Source of the DNA: Tigriopus japonicus
Lineage: Eukaryota; Arthropoda; Copepoda; Harpacticoida; Harpacticidae
Direction: 5' to 3'
Assembly (NCBI GenBank): GCA_010645155.1
Contig: JAAGOF010000064.1
Location: forward strand, 2,763,262 to 2,827,261
Length of the DNA stretch: 64,000 bases
The notes under the pieces: model-generated
Databases searched by the model: none
The model's input: only the letters and a program-made list of their open reading frames with translations
What the model was told of the DNA's origin: nothing
Made by a program: the position numbers and the translations under genes
In this document: one piece after another, positions 44,224 to 55,476 of the stretch
How positions within the stretch are numbered: the stretch's first letter is position 1
Layout of the letters: the number at the start of each line of letters is the position of its first letter

Positions 44224-46442
44224 CTGAAACCTCGCCAAACTCATAGACACGTTTCCAGTTTTTGGAGCAATCATTGCGCTCTCATGCATGGCTTTTACCA
44301 GGCCTCCTTGCTCGTGGTTTCCCCAACCATTCGACAGAGAATTGCAATGCTCGTCTAGTGGATTCCATTGGTTGCTTGGTTTTGTTGGCCTGGCACCGAA
44401 AATGAGTTTGCTTCGGGCAAAGATGGAATCCTTTGGGTGCATTTGCCATTCCAATATTCAAAAAGACCGAGTCGTCATAAAAGTAAAACATCTTAAATAG
44501 AGTTTCTCGAGGGCCATTTCGGGTTTTATGCCAAATTCTCTCCATTTTTGCGTGAATTGAGGACGGCGGCACGTGGTAGATATGCATATTTCGTCTCTTT
44601 TTCTTCCATCCCTTCCATCTTTTGAAAGCCCAAAAAGGACCCTCCATGCTAATGGTGTCATGAACGGAAATGGGTGTTTCTAAATCAGATCATGTTGGCA
44701 AGATATACGACTTTTCCAACAAGAAGACGCAAACATTGCCATCGATGAGAATTGTCGTATTTCAAATTCGCACTCGACATTTTTTCCAACAAAAAGTGGA
44801 ACTTGCACTTGGAAATGGATTGCATATGTTTAAATGGCAGTAGAAACGCGAGTATCTGGTCTGCAAATTGCACTGATTGACGATGCACAGCACATTTTGG
44901 GAATGGGAAAATAATTTCATGGAAGAAATAATTTTGTTACTGTGACGAAAATCCTTTTTGAGCTTACTTGAGATCTGGTCCAATTGAAATTCCAATTTCT
45001 TACCAACTCCATGAAGGCTTGGCTTAAATCCACAAAGTACCTACCTGGTTCACGAGGCTCTCTGCGTTCGTATTTTGAATTGGTGGGCGGATTAAAACCA
45101 CGAGAATTGGATTTAGAATCTTCCAAATTCTCCTTCCTTCGTATTTGAATTTGGTTACTTTCCCATCTGGGAGCCAACTCACTTTCATGGAACACTCAAG
45201 GACATGAAGGCGAATAAGGCCAGAAAAATGTGGCGCACATGCCTTCAATTTCCAACGGATTCGAAAACGAAGTTAGCGAGAAAGAGTGGGAGGAAAAAAC
45301 TAGCTCTTGGTGAATGGATCTCTACCAAAAAAAAAAAGAACGAAGCAAAGACAAGGCGATTGATAGGCTCGAAAGCTGAAAGGCGATCTAATCAGAGGCT
45401 TAGCCACAATTCCTTGGCAGAGAACCTGCTTTTGTTTCCAGACTCAGATATATAATGTCCGTCAAGAGGTGGTGAAGGATCCGGATCCACCACACACAAA
45501 AACATCGGGTGTTCCTCAAGTGATTCTGAAATTAATTGATACAACACTCAAAGCCTTTCTCCTTTGCGGGAAAATCGTGATCTACAAAAAACCAGAACAC
45601 GAGAGGCTGTGCTCCAGTTTTCTGACCCACTTGAAAACATCACAGACGAAAGGGTGGAAGAGCCGGTTTTTATATATTTATATACTTTATGCGACAATTG
45701 ACCGTACAACGAAAATCTAACATCCGGGAGTTGGAAACTTGTTGGTAGACAAAGTCGAGTTACTTTAACAAAGTCCACATGTCCCCCAAGGGCTCCAACA
45801 ACAAACGGAAACAATTAAAAAGCAATCGTCTGAAGGTACTCCTTCTGGCCGAAGACACACCTGGTGGGAGTTGCCAGAATGAAATGAAAGACATCTCAAA
45901 TTTGTGCTAGGTTCCCATTGCATATTCATAGCCTTGAAATGGTTGCATTTCGTTCCAAGGCATTTAAGTTAATCGGATGAAGACCCATTTTTGAAATAAT
46001 CCAGGTCGGGCAGATCTTTCCATTTCAGAGCAACTCCGCATGAAATTCCACAGCACATTTCCACTTTCAAGGTAAAAAGAAACACTTGTGATTTATCATT
46101 AGGGCCTCAACGCCCCACAAGGCCAATCCACCGCAGAAGTGAGGGAGAGAGAAATAAAGAGAGAGAGACTGGGAGAGCAAAGCTAAAACATCTTTTTTTG
46201 GAGAGAGAGAGAGTAGAAGTCAACTAACTGCCTTTGAACTTGTGAACAGTGGAGAACCAGGGAACAACAGGGAACTCTGTCCTTGTCGTGTTCAAGAGTT
46301 GCGTCTCCTTCAAAGAAATCGCCTTCTTGTTCACTGAAGTCGAAAGTCAAGTGTCTTTTTGGTGCGTCCCTTCACCTCTCTTGGATCCGTTTTGCCAAGG
46401 AAAAGTTTGCTCATGGTAAAGAGGTGAACCACATTAAAGGGA
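44224..46442. other. Intergenic, then RASEF promoter and leader
   Basis: No convincing gene on the plus strand. The last 300 bp contain GA runs and are the presumed promoter and 5' leader of the RASEF-like gene. Confidence 0.45.
46144..46213 (+). promoter_or_regulatory. GAGA-rich promoter segment
   Basis: Two GA runs (about 46145-46169 and 46201-46213) lie 230-300 bp before the RASEF start codon. GA runs are targets of GAGA-type factors in arthropods. The CSIM protein gene has a similar run upstream. Confidence 0.35.
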
Positions 46443-48643
46443 ATGTCATCACCAGAAAACTTGGAACATGTCCCGCCCGAAGGCATGGCTGAACTTCGTG
46501 AGCTTCTCACGCAGAAAGCGGCTGATCTGTTCGCACTTTGCGACCAAGAAGACAAGGGCTTCGTGACCAAACGGGACATGCAAAGGATGCGGGGCGAACT
46601 CCCGATGGAGCCCGAGCAATTAGAGGCGGTCTTTGACACTCTGGATGTGGATAAAAATGGGTACCTTACCTTGGAAGAGTTTCGAGAAGGCTTTGATGAG
46701 TTTTTGGGCTTGGAACAACATGTTTTGATCAACGACGAACGTTTATCCTCCGAATGCAAGGACGACGACTCTCATGATCTGTTCGAAATGGAACGGAATG
46801 ACGATGAGCCCACTCCAAAGGATGACGAAGAAGAGTTTAATGATGTCTTGAGTGAATTGGGACTTCTTGGGCTCATTGAGGATGACACGTCCCTTCGGTC
46901 CATGTGGCTGAACCTAAAACGAGATAATGATCCTGTCTTAATGACAAACTTTGAAGACTTTCTCTCGAAATTATCCGAGGACTTGGGCAGAAAAACCTCT
47001 GACAAAGCAAACTTGGAAAACAATCTGAGATCGAGACAGTTGCTCCAAGAAGAGCACATCCAAGGACTATATGAAGAGATGGAACAACAGATTGGAAAAG
47101 AGAGGAAAAAGATCCAAGAGGAAGAAGAGCGAAAGGAGCAAAAAATGCGCGAGGAACTCGAAGCCAAGCTCCACATGAAAGACCAACAGCTAATGGATGT
47201 CATGCACAAGATGGAACACTATCAGAGCCAATTGGAGCAAGTGAAAAAGGCGGTTCCCGACATGAAAGTCGAGAACGTGCATCTGTCAAAAGAACGCGAT
47301 CGTCTCCAAAGCGATCTAGAGAGGCAACGAATCCTCATGAAAGATTTACAAGACCAAATGGAAGAACTGCGGAGTAAGACCCAAACGGAACGAAGGGCTA
47401 GAGCAAAAGCAGCCTTCAAGGTCAGTGAGAACATCGCTCAAGAGCGGGAAGGGCTTGTGAACCAACTTGATTTGATGAAGACTCTTAATAACAAAATGTT
47501 GGATGATCAGGACCAATATGTTTCAACCGAACGTACCATGACCAAAAACCAGCCCAGTTACAATATACGAGATGAGCTGGAACTCTCCCCTGAACAACAG
47601 GACCATTTTTCCGGCCATCAATGTTCCCAGGAAGTGCAAGACTTCCACTTTCCCAAAGTCTTGTCCAACTCGGCCTCTGTCAACGACATTGAGTATGATG
47701 AGGAATATTTCGAGAAATCCTCCGGCCATGGCACTCAATCTGATTACGAAAGTCCAACCCATAAAGGGCCTATGCCCTTGAGAAGACCTCGTTTCGGGCG
47801 ATTTCATTCCGCGACTGACGCACCTGGCGATAATATCAGCTTAATGGATGAGTTGGCACAGATTACTGACGGCAAGGTTCATAAGACGAGTCCAAGCCAG
47901 ACAAGTTTCCGTGAGCAGAACGATCCCATTCCGAGGCTCTACCCGACTCAATCGTTAAAGTCGACGCAGCGATCTTCACGAACCAATTCCGTTCCTGATT
48001 GTCGTTATAAATCGAGTTCGGGGGCTTTCAATGCTAATCATCCGGGCGATATGTCGTCCTACATAGAAAGTATGACATCAGGCCCCGGTCCAGAGTCCTA
48101 TGGGGATAGTGAATTGACCTCGCTGAATACCAGGTCCTCCGACTTTGTGGGTCACCATAATCATCATCACCATCACCACAACCATCGTTACCGTCAGTAT
48201 GTCGTACCATTAAGTCAAATGAGAAAATTGACCACTTCCGAAGGGTATGAAGTGATGAGGAATCCCGAGCGCGTCTACAAGGTCATCTTTATTGGAGATT
48301 CCAGCGTTGGCAAGTCCTCCCTAATCACCCGATTCTGTAGCGGCGAGTTCAAACCAGGCCTGAAGTCCACCATTGGAGTGGATTTCCATACGCGATCCAT
48401 TTTGGTGGAGGACCAGTCCGTGTGTCTGCAATGTTGGGACACAGCTGGCCAAGAGAGATATCGGGCCATTACTAGGCAATATTTTCGAAAAACCGACGCA
48501 GTCATCGTAGTTTATGATATCACTTCGGAAAAGTCCTTTTTAAACGCTCGTGAGTGGCTGGACAGTGCCGTTGAAGGGGCCCATGAGGCCATTCTTTTGC
48601 TCATTGGGAACAAGCTGGACTTGGCCCAAGATGACTTGCTGCG
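46443..48643 (+). CDS. RASEF: RASEF/Rab45-like large Rab GTPase, exon 1
   Basis: Codes residues 1-733 plus two bases of an 802-residue protein; exon 2 adds the rest. The domains are a pair of EF-hands (loops D34-D45, atypical, and D68-E79, canonical DVDKNGYLTLEE), a coiled coil at about 195-360, a polar linker with a His-rich run near 570-582, and a Rab-type GTPase from about 610. G motifs: GDSSVGKS near 618, T of STIGVDF, WDTAGQE near 665, NKLD near 723. This order defines RASEF (Rab45); CRACR2A has a similar plan and is the main alternative. Such proteins link calcium sensing or dimerisation to vesicle traffic and dynein-type transport. Start ATG at 46443, alternative Met15. Nearly the whole gene is one exon, whereas vertebrate RASEF has many. 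Donor TGCG/GTAAGT. Confidence 0.9.
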
Positions 48644-48728
48644 GTAAGTTTGACTGGGCGAGATAATTTGGACTCAAGTTTTTCCCCTTGTATTTATGGG
48701 CAACCTTTCTTTCTTTCGGGAGTTTCAG

Positions 48729-48936
48729 GAGAGTGCGGAAAACTCAGGGCCTAAAATTGGCAGAGCAATACGCCACCTACTTTGGAGAAGTGAGTGCCGC
48801 TAATGGAAGCAATGTGGAGGACACACTCACTGACTTAGCTAAAGCCCTTTTGCAACGAGAAGACCAGAATATGCAAAACGCACTGAACCTGATTCTCCAC
48901 GAGGAGCCCAAAAAGAAGAAAGGCTGCTGTAAATAG
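48729..48936 (+). CDS. RASEF: RASEF/Rab45-like GTPase, exon 2 (C-terminus)
   Basis: The acceptor GGGAGTTTCAG ends at 48728; the first base completes the split Arg codon. It codes the last 69 residues: RVRKTQGLKLAEQYATYFGE, the G5-like EVSAANGSN, the final Rab helix, and a tail KKKKGCCK. The Cys pair near the end matches the double-geranylgeranylation signal of Rab proteins, so the product should be membrane-anchored. The intron is 85 bp. Without it the frame stops right after the donor. Confidence 0.9.
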
Positions 48937-49560
48937 CCCCATTTTGATGCACCAGAAGGCTATTCAGAAGAAAATTTCTGATTAAAGCATCTCGCAAATG
49001 GTAGTGGTCAAATGGTCTGATTTACACGATTCAACAAGAATTGCAATTCCCTGAGAGCAGTCGGCCAAATCTGAATGAATGTTTGAATTAGTAAAGTTGC
49101 CTATATCAGCATAAATAATATGAAATAATCAAGTTTGGTAAAATGTAAGCATGTACTGTAGCTCTTGAGGTCTCTGAAACGATGAACGTTCAAGGTCAAA
49201 CAGGGTCTGAAGCTGTCCTCAAAATGAACGGGAATGCCTACTTGTATCAACATTTTGTATTTTTGTCAAAAAAGAAACCACAGTGATGGATTCAACATTC
49301 CCTTTAAATTTGGAAAAATGGCACAAAAGACAAGGATGTTCCATCCTTGGATTTCCTTTAAAACAAAAAGAAATCATCGCAAACGATACTTCAATGATTT
49401 TTGATGCCTATGCTTCGAATAAATTGAAAATCTTTCACAATTTGAATGCTATTCTACTTTTATCTTATTGTCGGACATGAACGAGGAGGCGTGTTATTAT
49501 CATTCGTGCAGTTCTCTTCGGAAGGAGGGTCACAGGTTCGAATTTCCTCCTCGACCTTGC
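48937..49560. other. RASEF 3' UTR and intergenic
   Basis: Contains the ATTAAA signal at 48981. A B-box-like GGTTCGAATTT near 49532 lies just left of the foldback repeat, but no tRNA structure was found. Confidence 0.5.
48981..48986 (+). terminator. RASEF poly(A) signal ATTAAA
   Basis: The common variant hexamer ATTAAA lies 45 bp after the stop codon. Confidence 0.55.
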
Positions 49561-49721
49561 CAAGGGCATCTAGAATTTACTGGACCGCTCACGGCCGACC
49601 AAGATCGAGTAGATTTACTACACAGAAAAAGGAAAAGCTCCGTTTTCCCCTTTTTTCTTGCGTACTAAATCGACTCGATCTTGGTCGCCGTGTTCAATCC
49701 AGTAAATTCTAGAAATCCTTG
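49561..49721. repeat. Foldback (hairpin) repeat, copy 2 of 2
   Basis: 161 bp. The left arm starts CAAGGGCATCTAGAATTTAC and the right arm in reverse starts CAAGGATTTCTAGAATTTAC. It shares arm sequence (GACCAAGATCGAGTAGATTT), a pyrimidine-rich loop and length with the copy at 4212-4373. The arms here are better matched, so this copy may be younger. Confidence 0.75.
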
Positions 49722-50223
49722 ACCTTTCTCAAGAATCCTTAAGTATTCTCAAGAAAATAGAAACTTAACTTGAGTGAATCCTTAAGACTCCTGAAGCTAG
49801 TTATTAACCACCACGGGGAACCTCTTTGATATTATGATAGCTGACTCCACTTTCTTGCGAAGTTCAAATCAAAGACCCTAGCATAGCGAGGTCTATGACC
49901 CTAGCGCCCTAGCGAAAAATAGATCTTGTATGAAGAAATATAACCAAAGGTTACAAAAATCACTAGATGGCGGCAAAACAGGGGCTAAATTTCTTGATTT
50001 CAAAGCTATCCTCAACTGAAACTAGTCAAAATTGCAGCTTCCATCTTAGAGTCGATTTTTCTCCATATATCGAGGCTGTAAGAGCTCAGCTAGGTTATCT
50101 TTGTTTTAAAAAAATCATGCTAAGTAATCGCAAGTCAAGGCCAAAGATTTAACAGGAGCACCAACAACCATTTCTACCTCGAGCTGGCGCCGATTGTCAT
50201 TTTTGTTTCCTGAAGGAGATTAC
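49722..50223. other. Intergenic
   Basis: No gene or clear element. Short internal repeats of CTCAAGAAT/CCTTAAG and CCTAGC occur. Confidence 0.4.
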
Positions 50224-50311
50224 AGGTCGGTGTTGAGGTAGTTTTGAAGTACAGTGTGGGAGACCAAAACGGGTACAAGTCAAAGCTTTCATTTGAGCCC
50301 CCGGCAGCCCA

Positions 50312-51213
50312 AATCGGACGCATGGTTGGCAAGATGGAGGCAAAAAAGGCAGGTCAGATTGCTTGACGCCAAGGGCCCCGGCGGAGACCATAAGGATCTT
50401 GAATTGCAGCAAGACGATGGTCTTCATTGTCAAGAACCTCAAGGCGGCTTGGAAGGAACTCAAAGGGAAGCTTGGCAGCGGTGGACACAACGCAAAGATC
50501 AACCAGGAGTTCCTGGATGGCATTCTGTGCAAGATCGAGGCTGACCCCAAAAGATTCGTGAGGAAGTCGACCAAGAATGTTGAAGTCAGCAACTGGACTG
50601 TCAGGAATGCCGTGGGATAGCTTGGCCACTACTCTTATGCCCACAGCAGGAGGTAGGAGCCACAATCCGGAAGAGCAGGGTGGAGTGGAGCAAGCGACTC
50701 TTGAACAGGCTGAAAGAGAAGCCACCATCCAACATTCTGCTCTTCTCCAACAATAAGAACTGGATGGTGGACCAGTTCAGGAACTCCATGATTGACACGT
50801 TCTTGGCCTACGCAGTTGACTAGGTGTCTCCATGCAACCAAACCAAGCACCCAGTGGCAGCCATGATGCTGGAGGTTGTGGCATTGGACCGAAAGGGCAT
50901 GCCACCCCACTGGTTTCATAAGGGACTAAGAGTGGGGGCCAAGGAGTATCTAGAGGTCATGCAGTCTGTGGTGCAATAGCAACCTTTCTGACCCATGTCA
51001 TCCCTTGACTGTGCTCCCTGCGACTACGGCATTTGGAGCTATATGGAGAGCAAGGCCTGTGCTGTCCCTCATAGGAGTGTGGACGACCTAAAGGCCTCCA
51101 TGGAGAGGGAGTGGGCTACCATGCCTGAGACTTACGTCTGCAAGGTGTGCAAGGGCTTCAAAGGCCACCTTGAGGACATGGTTGGTGCTAAAGGAGGTCA
51201 ATTTGAAGAATGA
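50312..51213 (+). pseudogene. Mariner/Tc1-type transposase, inactivated
   Basis: Recognisable pieces occur in different frames: INQEFLDGILCKIEADPKRF and NVEVSNWTVRNAV (helix-turn-helix region, 50363-50620); LFSNNKNWMVDQFRN and TKHPVAAMMLEVVALDRKG with a stop between them; PHWFHKGLRVGAKEYLEVM; then CDYGIWSYMESKACA and HRSVDDLKASMEREWATMPE near the C-terminus (50995-51213). These match the mariner transposase order. Stops (near 50618, 50821 and 50977) and at least two frameshifts make it a pseudogene. Confidence 0.8.
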
Positions 51214-51322
51214 AGGAGGTACTGCATTCGTGCAGAGGCCTGAAGAGTATCAACCTTGCACCAATTGTAGTTCTTAAACAACATGGTATAGTTTGCGGCT
51301 CATGCTCCAGGCTCGCGTTTTA

Positions 51323-51611
51323 AGGTCGGTTGTTGAGGTAGTTTGGAAGTATAATAGAAGCACATCTAGAAGCATAAAAGAAGCACAAGACACGCAGTAG
51401 AAATAACCATGCTCGATCAAGTTTCACTACATAAGCTGTGTTTTTCAAAAGCAGCTGCGTTTTTCAATCGCACCTTATGTAGCGAAACTTGATTGAGCAT
51501 GGTTATTTCTACTGCGCGTCATGTGCTTCTTTTATGCTTCTTCTATGCTTCTTGATGCCCTTCCACTATACTCAATGATGTATCCACCCAAACTACCTCA
51601 ACAACCGACCT
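51323..51611. mobile_element. Palindromic MITE of the mariner family
   Basis: 289 bp. The ends AGGTCGGTTGTTGAGGTAG and CTACCTCAACAACCGACCT are exact inverted repeats, and the pairing continues with interruptions almost to the centre (AAATAACCATGCTCGATCAA versus its near reverse complement), with a small loop near 51450. TA directly precedes the left end. The termini match the adjacent transposase element, so it could be moved by the same enzyme. Confidence 0.8.
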
Positions 51612-51868
51612 CTAGTCTGTCTAGAAGCATATCTACACTGTAGAAGTATAGAAGAAAGGCAAAAGAAGCACATGAGATGGAGTAGAAATAGCTGTGCTCG
51701 ATCAAGTTTTACTACATAAGCCGCGTTTTTCAATCGCAACTTGATCAAGTATGGTTATTTCTACTTCACCTCATAAGCTTCTTTCATCTACTTTTTTGCT
51801 ACTAGATATGCTTCTACTATACTTCAAAACTAGAGCACTATATTCAAAACTACCTGAATAACCAACCT
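51612..51868. repeat. Second, decayed copy of the palindromic MITE
   Basis: Shares internal blocks with 51323-51611 (AGTAGAAATAGCTGTGCTCG, GCTCGATCAAGTTTTACTAC) and ends in a diverged terminus ACTACCTGAATAACCAACCT. It abuts the first copy with no spacer. Confidence 0.6.
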
Positions 51869-51904
51869 TATTTGAATTTTGTGTCAGAGGAAGTAAACAT
51901 GTGT

Positions 51905-52447
51905 GGTAAAAGGCAAGAAGCACTGGAATCATGGAGTGGGAGGCTAACAATGAGAATTATAATTTCCAGTAAGAACACTTCAATAACGTTCTTCTGCAAA
52001 TGAGACCTTGCATATGTTGATAAAAATACGTATTTCAATTTTCAGCTCAATCAATCAATAAGGTCGGAGGCTCAACCCTCCGACCCTAGCACCAATACTC
52101 AAAAAAAAAAAAAATCGAACGTCGGACACAAAAGTAATGCTCACTCAAAGTTCAGTGTAAATCCTACCGAGAATGAATGAACTAGCCCTTTTGAGGTAAT
52201 CGTTTTACCACAAAAGGGCGAGTTCATTCATTCTATGCTCTCTTCAGTACATAAGTTTGAGAAGGCTTTGAGAAGGCATATAACTTTTCACTCCGGCATT
52301 CGATTGGGCTGAAATTTGAAATACGTGTTCTTCTCAATGCAAGCCAGGTCTCATTTGCAGAAGAGCGCAAATGGTTCGTTTCTGCTAGAAATCTTAGTTC
52401 TCATTGCTAGCCTCCCACTCCATGATTTCCGTGCTTCTTGTAAAAGG
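51905..52447. repeat. Foldback element with about 150-bp arms and internal palindrome
   Basis: The left arm (about 51905-52060) and right arm (about 52305-52447) are inverted copies; key blocks are ATCATGGAGTGGGAGGCTA, TTCTGCAAATGAGACCT and AAATACG. The 240-bp loop contains a second near-perfect palindrome, GAATGAATGAACT...CCCTTTT (52171-52192) against 52212-52233. No coding frame. It differs from the mariner-derived palindromes just left. Confidence 0.7.
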
Positions 52448-52458
52448 AAAGTCCCAAT

Positions 52459-52678
52459 CAAGGGTCGGCAACATATTTTGGACCAGGGCCCACTAAACTT
52501 GATGCAGTTTACTCTGGGGCCCTCCAAACGGAGCGTGATGGGTAGAAGGGTCTAAATGGAAACGATCACAGAGCTGTGAGTCCATTAGCATGGTACTATG
52601 AATGGCTTTTGGTCTTTCCATTTACGTAGCTCCAGCGACCACCAAAAATCACCGTTTGGCCACTTGTTGCCGTCCCTG
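52459..52678. mobile_element. hAT-like MITE, GTCGGCAACC family, copy 2
   Basis: About 220 bp. The left end is CAAGGGTCGGCAACA and the right end in reverse CAGGGACGGCAACA. The internal order of motifs (TTTTGGACCAGGGCCCAC, GGGGCCCTCCAAACGGAGCG, GTCCATTAG, TTTGGTCTTTCCAT, GCGACCACCAAA) parallels copy 1 at 8579-8828. No exact target duplication was found. Confidence 0.6.
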
Positions 52679-53058
52679 GCTCGAAATGATTTTCGGCTTA
52701 ATTTGCTTGCTTTCAATTCTGCATTAGTCAGTCTTTGCGAGCAACAGCAAAATCCAAAGGCTTGTTTCATTTGCCTAGCATTAACTAATCAAGGTTTTGG
52801 GACTACCCTAAAGATGACCGCGCCAAATGTGTGTCAATACTTTTTGCCCAAGCCTAACCCTCCAGCGGCTTTTGTAAAATTTCCAACATTTTTACGTCCT
52901 TCAGTTCTTTACCTTTTGCCAAAATCTGACTGCCCGCTATTTTATGCCTTGCTTTAATGAGTGATTGCTTACTTTGTGTTAAGTTTGTCGATGGTTCAAT
53001 GAATCAAGCTCGCAAGCTCCTTAACATAAACACAACCGACATGTTGACCAAGAATTAC
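52679..53058. other. Intergenic
   Basis: A 119-codon frame (52598-52957) overlaps the MITE and has no family features. Nothing else seen. Confidence 0.4.
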
Positions 53059-53066
53059 ATCTAAAC

Positions 53067-53261
53067 CATTTTGGCCCGCGAGCTGATTTTGCGTGGCCGG
53101 CGAGAAGACCTGTCATTTTCAATAGACTGTGGCCCGCAGTTGCGGTAGGTAGATTGTAGAATTTTATACTAGAAATTACTTGCCGTTTTGGATAGTGCGG
53201 CCCGCGAGCGCCAACGGTCCGGCCAATTTGGCCTACTGCCAAAAAAGTTTGCACACCCCTG
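53067..53261. mobile_element. Short hAT-like element, left end truncated
   Basis: A 195-bp element flanked by a perfect 8-bp duplication ATCTAAAC (53059-53066 and 53262-53269). The right end in reverse is CAGGGGTGTGCAAACTTTTT, a typical hAT terminus. The left end begins CATTTTGG, as if the block between CA and TTTTGG had been lost. The interior is rich in GGCCCGC motifs. Confidence 0.7.
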
Positions 53262-53269
53262 ATCTAAAC

Positions 53270-54051
53270 TAATCTAAACCATGCTTGTCATGACAAGATA
53301 CGTTTTCGAAACAAAAACTTTAAAAATTAACTGCGCTAAGGAAGCCTTCCCAAAAATATCCTGTTCCCAAGGTGTGTTTCACAGTTTTTAAGTTACGTCG
53401 TCAGATGGCGACGCTTACTTCGCGGTTGTGTGATAACGAGAAAAAATGTGACATTTGCCTCCTCTGGAGGCACTGACTATATTTTTGCCTTCTGTAAAAT
53501 TTCAGAACTGAATATCATGGAAGTCCTTTGAGTTGGTTGAGACTACAGATTTTTTTCGAACATGAACACGGCTTAGTCCTTTTAGGTTTGCTTTCTAAAT
53601 TCAATACCCAACACTTCGTGCAAATTTTTTATTGTCAACCATTCCAAGTTGAACCTTGCTTAGGTCGAAGTGCAGAAATATTGAACTTAAAATAAGGGCG
53701 GAAAATTCGACCGAGAAAATACTTGGCAAGTAGTGATGGGACGAGACCAGGGAAATAGAGAAGGCAAGACCAAATCCGTGGACCAAATCAGAGTGATCAT
53801 TTTCAGACCTTCAAAAAGGATGCGGGGAGGCTTTCAGATTTATGGATTTTTGAACACTGTTGTGAAATACAGCAGCAACTTTTTAGTGTTTTGCTAAAAC
53901 ACAGCTTTTTAAGTTTGAATAAATGGCTACAGAATGAAATAGATAAGAAACACCACATAGTTAAAAATTTGGCATAGATAGTAAAAAAACGTACAAAATA
54001 GATTGGGTCTCTTAGTACTGGACTACTGGCATGCACTCCACGTCTTGAACT
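53270..54051. other. Intergenic
   Basis: No gene or element recognised. Confidence 0.4.
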
Positions 54052-55372
54052 GGGAGAGTCAGGGCTGCCAGGTAATCGGAGACTAAAAAAACGCCAAATG
54101 AACCACTCAAAAACGCCAGAAAAACGCCAGATTCCAGTTTTTTTATTATGCAGTTATTCTAGACCAGATATATCGGGTATCAACCTTTCATCGATAAACT
54201 TAGCTTAGTCGAACTTACTCATTGGGTTGGATTCATGCTTTGGGTTGATAAAGTTGAAAACAACACTTTTTTCAAAACGTTTGCTCTCAATAAGAATTAA
54301 CCAGTTTTGAACTAACTGATAGAAAGTTTGACTGAAACAACTATCAGTTCGACCAAATAAGAAAACAGAAAATTAAGTAAGCCACCACCATATTCAAAAC
54401 AACTAATCAGAGGCTTTGTTAAAAGTTTTGTTTGTTTTAAAAGCTTTGTCAGAGACACGCAAATCAAATTTGTTTTGTTATTATTTGTTGTTTGTTTTTC
54501 AATTTTCCTTGCCATTTGGATTTGTCACTTCAGCAAATTTTACTTTCCATCCCAGAACATATAATTTGTTATTTACCATGCCAGCACATTTTAATTACCA
54601 CCTCAGCACATTTTGTTTATTTTTTTGAGCTTCAAAAGCATCTTTTGTGCGCTCAAAATCTCCATCCTTACGAATAGGTAAGTTTCAACAATCCAACACT
54701 CTATTGAGATGTGTAAAGGACTGGCGCGATTTTTAAGCTTTGTAGGCTGCTCAGGCTGCACCACAATCGTGGCAAAAACTACCATGATCAAAGCTCTTCC
54801 AGTCCCTCCAAAACTTTGAACGCAAAATTACTCATTATGAACAGAAATTATTCGAAGTTTTTGGTTTCTACGTCTTGCATCCAACACTCAATTTGAGTTA
54901 GCATGGTCAAGTTACTGACCACCAAAAAGGCAGAGCATTGCATTATCTTAAATGGCGCTGAAGGGAAGTCACCACCTCAAAAACTGGAAACACAAAAACC
55001 AGGTGGCGCCCTAGCGCCAATTTGAGAAACTATCCACCTCTCTATTGAAGCTACTTTTGGGTCTTTGGCTGAAAAAGCAGGCACCAATGAAAAAAGATGG
55101 TATTGAAAGAGATTGCCACATAAGTCAAAAACTGGTCACACTATTCACGAACTCTCGCTAGAATCAGCGTGACCAATTGTGTTTCAACTTATCCAAAAAC
55201 TCCAACTTAAATACGTCAAATTTCACGATTTTCATGTAAAAACCGCCAGAAACCTATCAAAATGTTCTTACCCGCCAAACTAAAACTTCCTTTCGCCAAA
55301 CTATGGCATAAAACGCCAGAATCAGGGTGGGCATTTGATTTTTGGACATTTTGTCCACCCCTGTCCAAAAGG

Positions 55373-55476
55373 TGTCCAAAAGTGTCCAAAAATAAGGGTG
55401 TCCAAAAGTGTCCAAAAATAAGGGTGTCCAAAAGTGTCCAAAAATAAGGGTGTCCAAAAGTGTCCAAAAATAAGGG
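55373..55476 (+). repeat. 26-bp tandem repeat, four units
   Basis: Four near-perfect copies of TGTCCAAAAGTGTCC followed by AAAAATAAGGG. Confidence 0.9.

Larger units (their letters stand above)
50224..51868 (+). mobile_element. Decayed mariner-like element with nested relatives
   Basis: The left terminus AGGTCGGTGTTGAGGTAG (50224) has inverted counterparts at 51611 and, more diverged, at 51868, and a same-orientation copy at 51323. The interior holds a broken mariner-type transposase (50312-51213) followed by two palindromic derivatives. The likeliest history is one mariner element with a palindromic MITE of the same family inserted in or next to its right end. The ends of the original element are uncertain (50224-51611 is about 1.39 kb, close to mariner size). 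Confidence 0.6.

Noticed and set aside
45045..45188. Minus-strand frame ending at CAG/GTAGGT, potential first exon for 44119-44223
   Set aside because: Two overlapping frames are equally possible and no phase link to the downstream candidate could be shown.
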